A stretch of 35,245 nucleotides of DNA, from contig JAGBNH010000083.1 of NCBI GenBank assembly GCA_017634475.1, positions 1 to 35,245 of the forward strand, written 5' to 3'. This document shows positions 34,868 through 35,245 of the stretch, piece by piece (position 1 is the stretch's first letter; each line of letters begins with the position of its first letter). The position numbers were made by a program, and so were the translations under genes. This DNA comes from Eubacterium sp. (GTDB lineage: Bacteria > Bacillota > Clostridia > Lachnospirales > Lachnospiraceae). Under the pieces are notes generated by a model. That model was not told where the DNA came from and searched no databases. It saw nothing but the letters and a program-made list of their open reading frames with translations.

Positions 34868-34960
34868 CCTGCCGTCCTGCGGCGAATAAAAAAATATGCC
34901 TGTCATCCTGAGGCGAATTAAAAAATATGCCTGTCATCCTGAGGCGAGCAAAAAAATATG
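34868..34960. repeat. 31-bp tandem repeat built from the end of the palindromic element
   Basis: Three units of 31 bp (34868, 34899, 34930) have the form CCTGTCATCCTGAGGCGA followed by an A-rich spacer ending in ATATG. The first copy is diverged (CCTGCCGTCCTGCGGCGA). The fourth copy, at 34961, continues into the full palindromic element. The unit thus repeats the left terminus of that element plus a short flank. Confidence 0.85.
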
Positions 34961-35111
34961 CCTGTCATCCTGAGGCGAACAAAGTGAGCCGAAGGATCCT
35001 TCCCTTGTGAAAGATTCTTCGTCGCTACGCTCCTGCTAACGCCTTCCCTGCCCGCACTCGCTGCCGCGAGCACGGCACCGGAAGGCTATGCATTGTCCTC
35101 AGAATGACAGG
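34961..35111. repeat. About 150-bp palindromic element with 15-bp terminal inverted repeats
   Basis: The left end CCTGTCATCCTGAGG (34961-34975) and the right end CCTCAGAATGACAGG (35097-35111) are inverted copies with one mismatch. The interior holds GAAGGATCCTT and AAAGATTCTTCG, also present at 1-79. There is no open frame. Size, inverted ends and at least two copies in the window suit a non-autonomous mobile element (MITE) or REP-like family. No target-site duplication could be recognised, because both flanks are themselves repetitive. Confidence 0.65.
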
Positions 35112-35231
35112 CATTTTTTAATGCCATTCCTTTATTTTACCGCATTTTCAAAGCCATTCCCTTGTTTTACGGCATTTTCAATGCTATTCCCTTATTCTAC
35201 GGCATTTTCAAAGCTATTCCCTTACTATGCT
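35111..35231. repeat. 30-bp tandem repeat, four copies
   Basis: Four units of 30-31 bp start at 35111, 35142, 35172 and 35202, each of the form GCATTTTCAAAG followed by C(C/T)ATTCCCTT and a T-rich end. The copies differ at a few positions. The array runs almost to the window edge. No coding potential is evident in the 34846-35245 stretch as a whole. Confidence 0.85.
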
Positions 35232-35245
35232 TCCAGCAGCCGGAT

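Noticed and set aside
34868..35231. Repeat-spacer-like pattern resembling a short CRISPR array
   Set aside because: The spacers are near-identical A-rich runs rather than unique sequences, no cas genes are present, and the units are plain tandem repeats.

Overview
The window looks like chromosomal DNA of an anaerobic Firmicute of class Clostridia, most likely Lachnospiraceae-like. This is inferred from gene content: the SCIFF peptide with its radical SAM maturase, a fused SecD-SecF, HemZ, a hydrolase/hemZ/hisS/aspS series downstream of relA, strong AGGAGG-type ribosome binding sites, and large secreted proteins made of cell-wall-binding (CW) repeats. No rRNA, tRNA, CRISPR array or complete insertion sequence was seen.

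Layout, left to right. (1) 1-1503: the end of a dispersed palindromic repeat, a bidirectional terminator, and a trpB-like gene on the minus strand. (2) 1625-6630: a three-gene minus-strand operon, read as a GGDEF protein with a degenerate receiver domain, then a RelA/SpoT-fold synthetase-like protein with an unrecognised C-terminal half, then a secreted CW-repeat protein with an intact transglutaminase-like Cys-His-Asp triad. The last two genes overlap by 4 bp. (3) 6706-9161: an AT-rich accessory island with an XRE regulator, a DUF4417-like gene, an AHH-type HNH nuclease and an overlapping DUF4274-like putative immunity gene. (4) 9243-32258: thirteen collinear minus-strand genes. In transcription order they are scfA, scfB, secDF, recJ, apt, relA, a metallo-beta-lactamase-fold hydrolase, hemZ, hisS, a giant CW-repeat protein, an A24 prepilin peptidase, a second giant CW-repeat protein, and aspS. 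(5) 32443-34845: a plus-strand P-type cation ATPase, divergent from scfA. (6) 34846-35245: non-coding DNA with tandem repeats and a roughly 150-bp palindromic element of the same family as the left edge.

How the parts fit. The long run combines housekeeping functions (protein export, purine salvage, stringent response, DNA repair, aminoacyl-tRNA synthesis) with a CW-peptidase-CW cassette placed between hisS and aspS. The small operon at 1625-6630 places a putative cyclic-dinucleotide enzyme, an alarmone-synthetase-like protein and a wall-associated transglutaminase-like enzyme in one transcript. It is the best candidate here for an undescribed signalling-to-surface system. The AT-rich island is a compact toxin/immunity-like module with its own regulator, a clear promoter and a candidate operator.
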